The notes beneath the pieces are model-generated. The model saw only the letters and a program-made list of their open reading frames with translations, was not told the origin of the DNA and ran no database searches. Both the position numbers and the translations under genes were made by a program. This document shows positions 5,806-5,854 of a DNA stretch of 5,854 nucleotides, piece after piece. Each line of letters opens with the position of its first letter. Within the stretch, counting starts at the first letter, position 1. This DNA is from Myxococcales bacterium. Lineage in GTDB: Bacteria; Myxococcota_A; Polyangia; Fen-1088. The stretch is taken from NCBI GenBank assembly GCA_003170035.1, contig PMZX01000091.1:1-5854 (forward strand), given 5' to 3'.

Positions 5806-5854
5806 ATGGGTCATGCTCGCGGTGACGTGGGTCGTGTCGCAACAGCGGCGCGGA
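5806..5854 (+). CDS. Possible start of a further gene (16 codons, cut by right edge)
   Basis: ATG at 5806 opens a frame MGHARGDVGRVATAAR that has no stop before the window ends. It lies about 57 nt after the extended -10 element, which supports a gene start. The upstream GGGAC is a poor Shine-Dalgarno match. The peptide is too short to assign a family, and chance is a real possibility. Confidence 0.25.
   Translation, partial: MGHARGDVGRVATAAR

Noticed and set aside
5520..5842. Minus-strand open frames at 5520-5765 and 5660-5842.
   Set aside because: No ribosome site, domain or compositional support; the first overlaps the STAND 3' end.

Overview
The window is GC-rich bacterial DNA, most likely from a myxobacterium (Myxococcota, Polyangia-like). 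The clues are a secreted sugar-dehydrogenase-like lipoprotein with a long Gly/Thr/Asp linker, an outer-membrane-type protein with an Ala/Pro-rich linker, and a large multidomain STAND NTPase whose C-terminus resembles a deltaproteobacterial-type GspC PDZ domain. The taxonomic assignment is an inference from protein style, not from a marker gene.

Layout. (1) Positions 1-902, minus strand: the N-terminal 300 codons of a lipoprotein of the glucose/sorbosone dehydrogenase (PQQ-type beta-propeller) family, cut by the left window edge. (2) Positions 903-1077: a divergent intergenic region with a good -10 hexamer and a short inverted repeat. (3) Positions 1078-1974, plus strand: a signal-peptide-bearing, probable outer-membrane beta-barrel protein. 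(4) Positions 1992-2273, minus strand: a decayed 5' piece of an IS110-family DEDD transposase. It keeps all four DEDD residues but has ATA where the start codon should be and has lost everything after the DKLDAR motif. (5) Positions 2274-2537: a hairpin-rich stretch without a convincing gene. It probably holds the non-coding left end of the IS110 element and the 5' leader of the next gene. (6) Positions 2538-5591, plus strand: a 1017-residue protein with a DUF4062 domain, a STAND/NACHT-like NTPase with winged helix, a TPR array with 120-bp near-identical DNA repeats, and a GspC-like PDZ domain. (7) Positions 5592-5854: mostly non-coding, with an inverted repeat, an extended -10 element and possibly the first codons of another plus-strand gene.

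The first two genes look like ordinary cell-envelope genes that diverge from a shared control region. The IS110 debris marks a rearranged boundary, beyond which lies the NLR-like STAND protein. That protein is the most interesting item. Its architecture fits a signal-sensing, oligomerising NTPase of the kind used in bacterial conflict or signalling, but a GspC-type PDZ domain, normally periplasmic in type II secretion, is unexpected at the end of a protein with no visible export signal. No functional partner gene is visible in the window.
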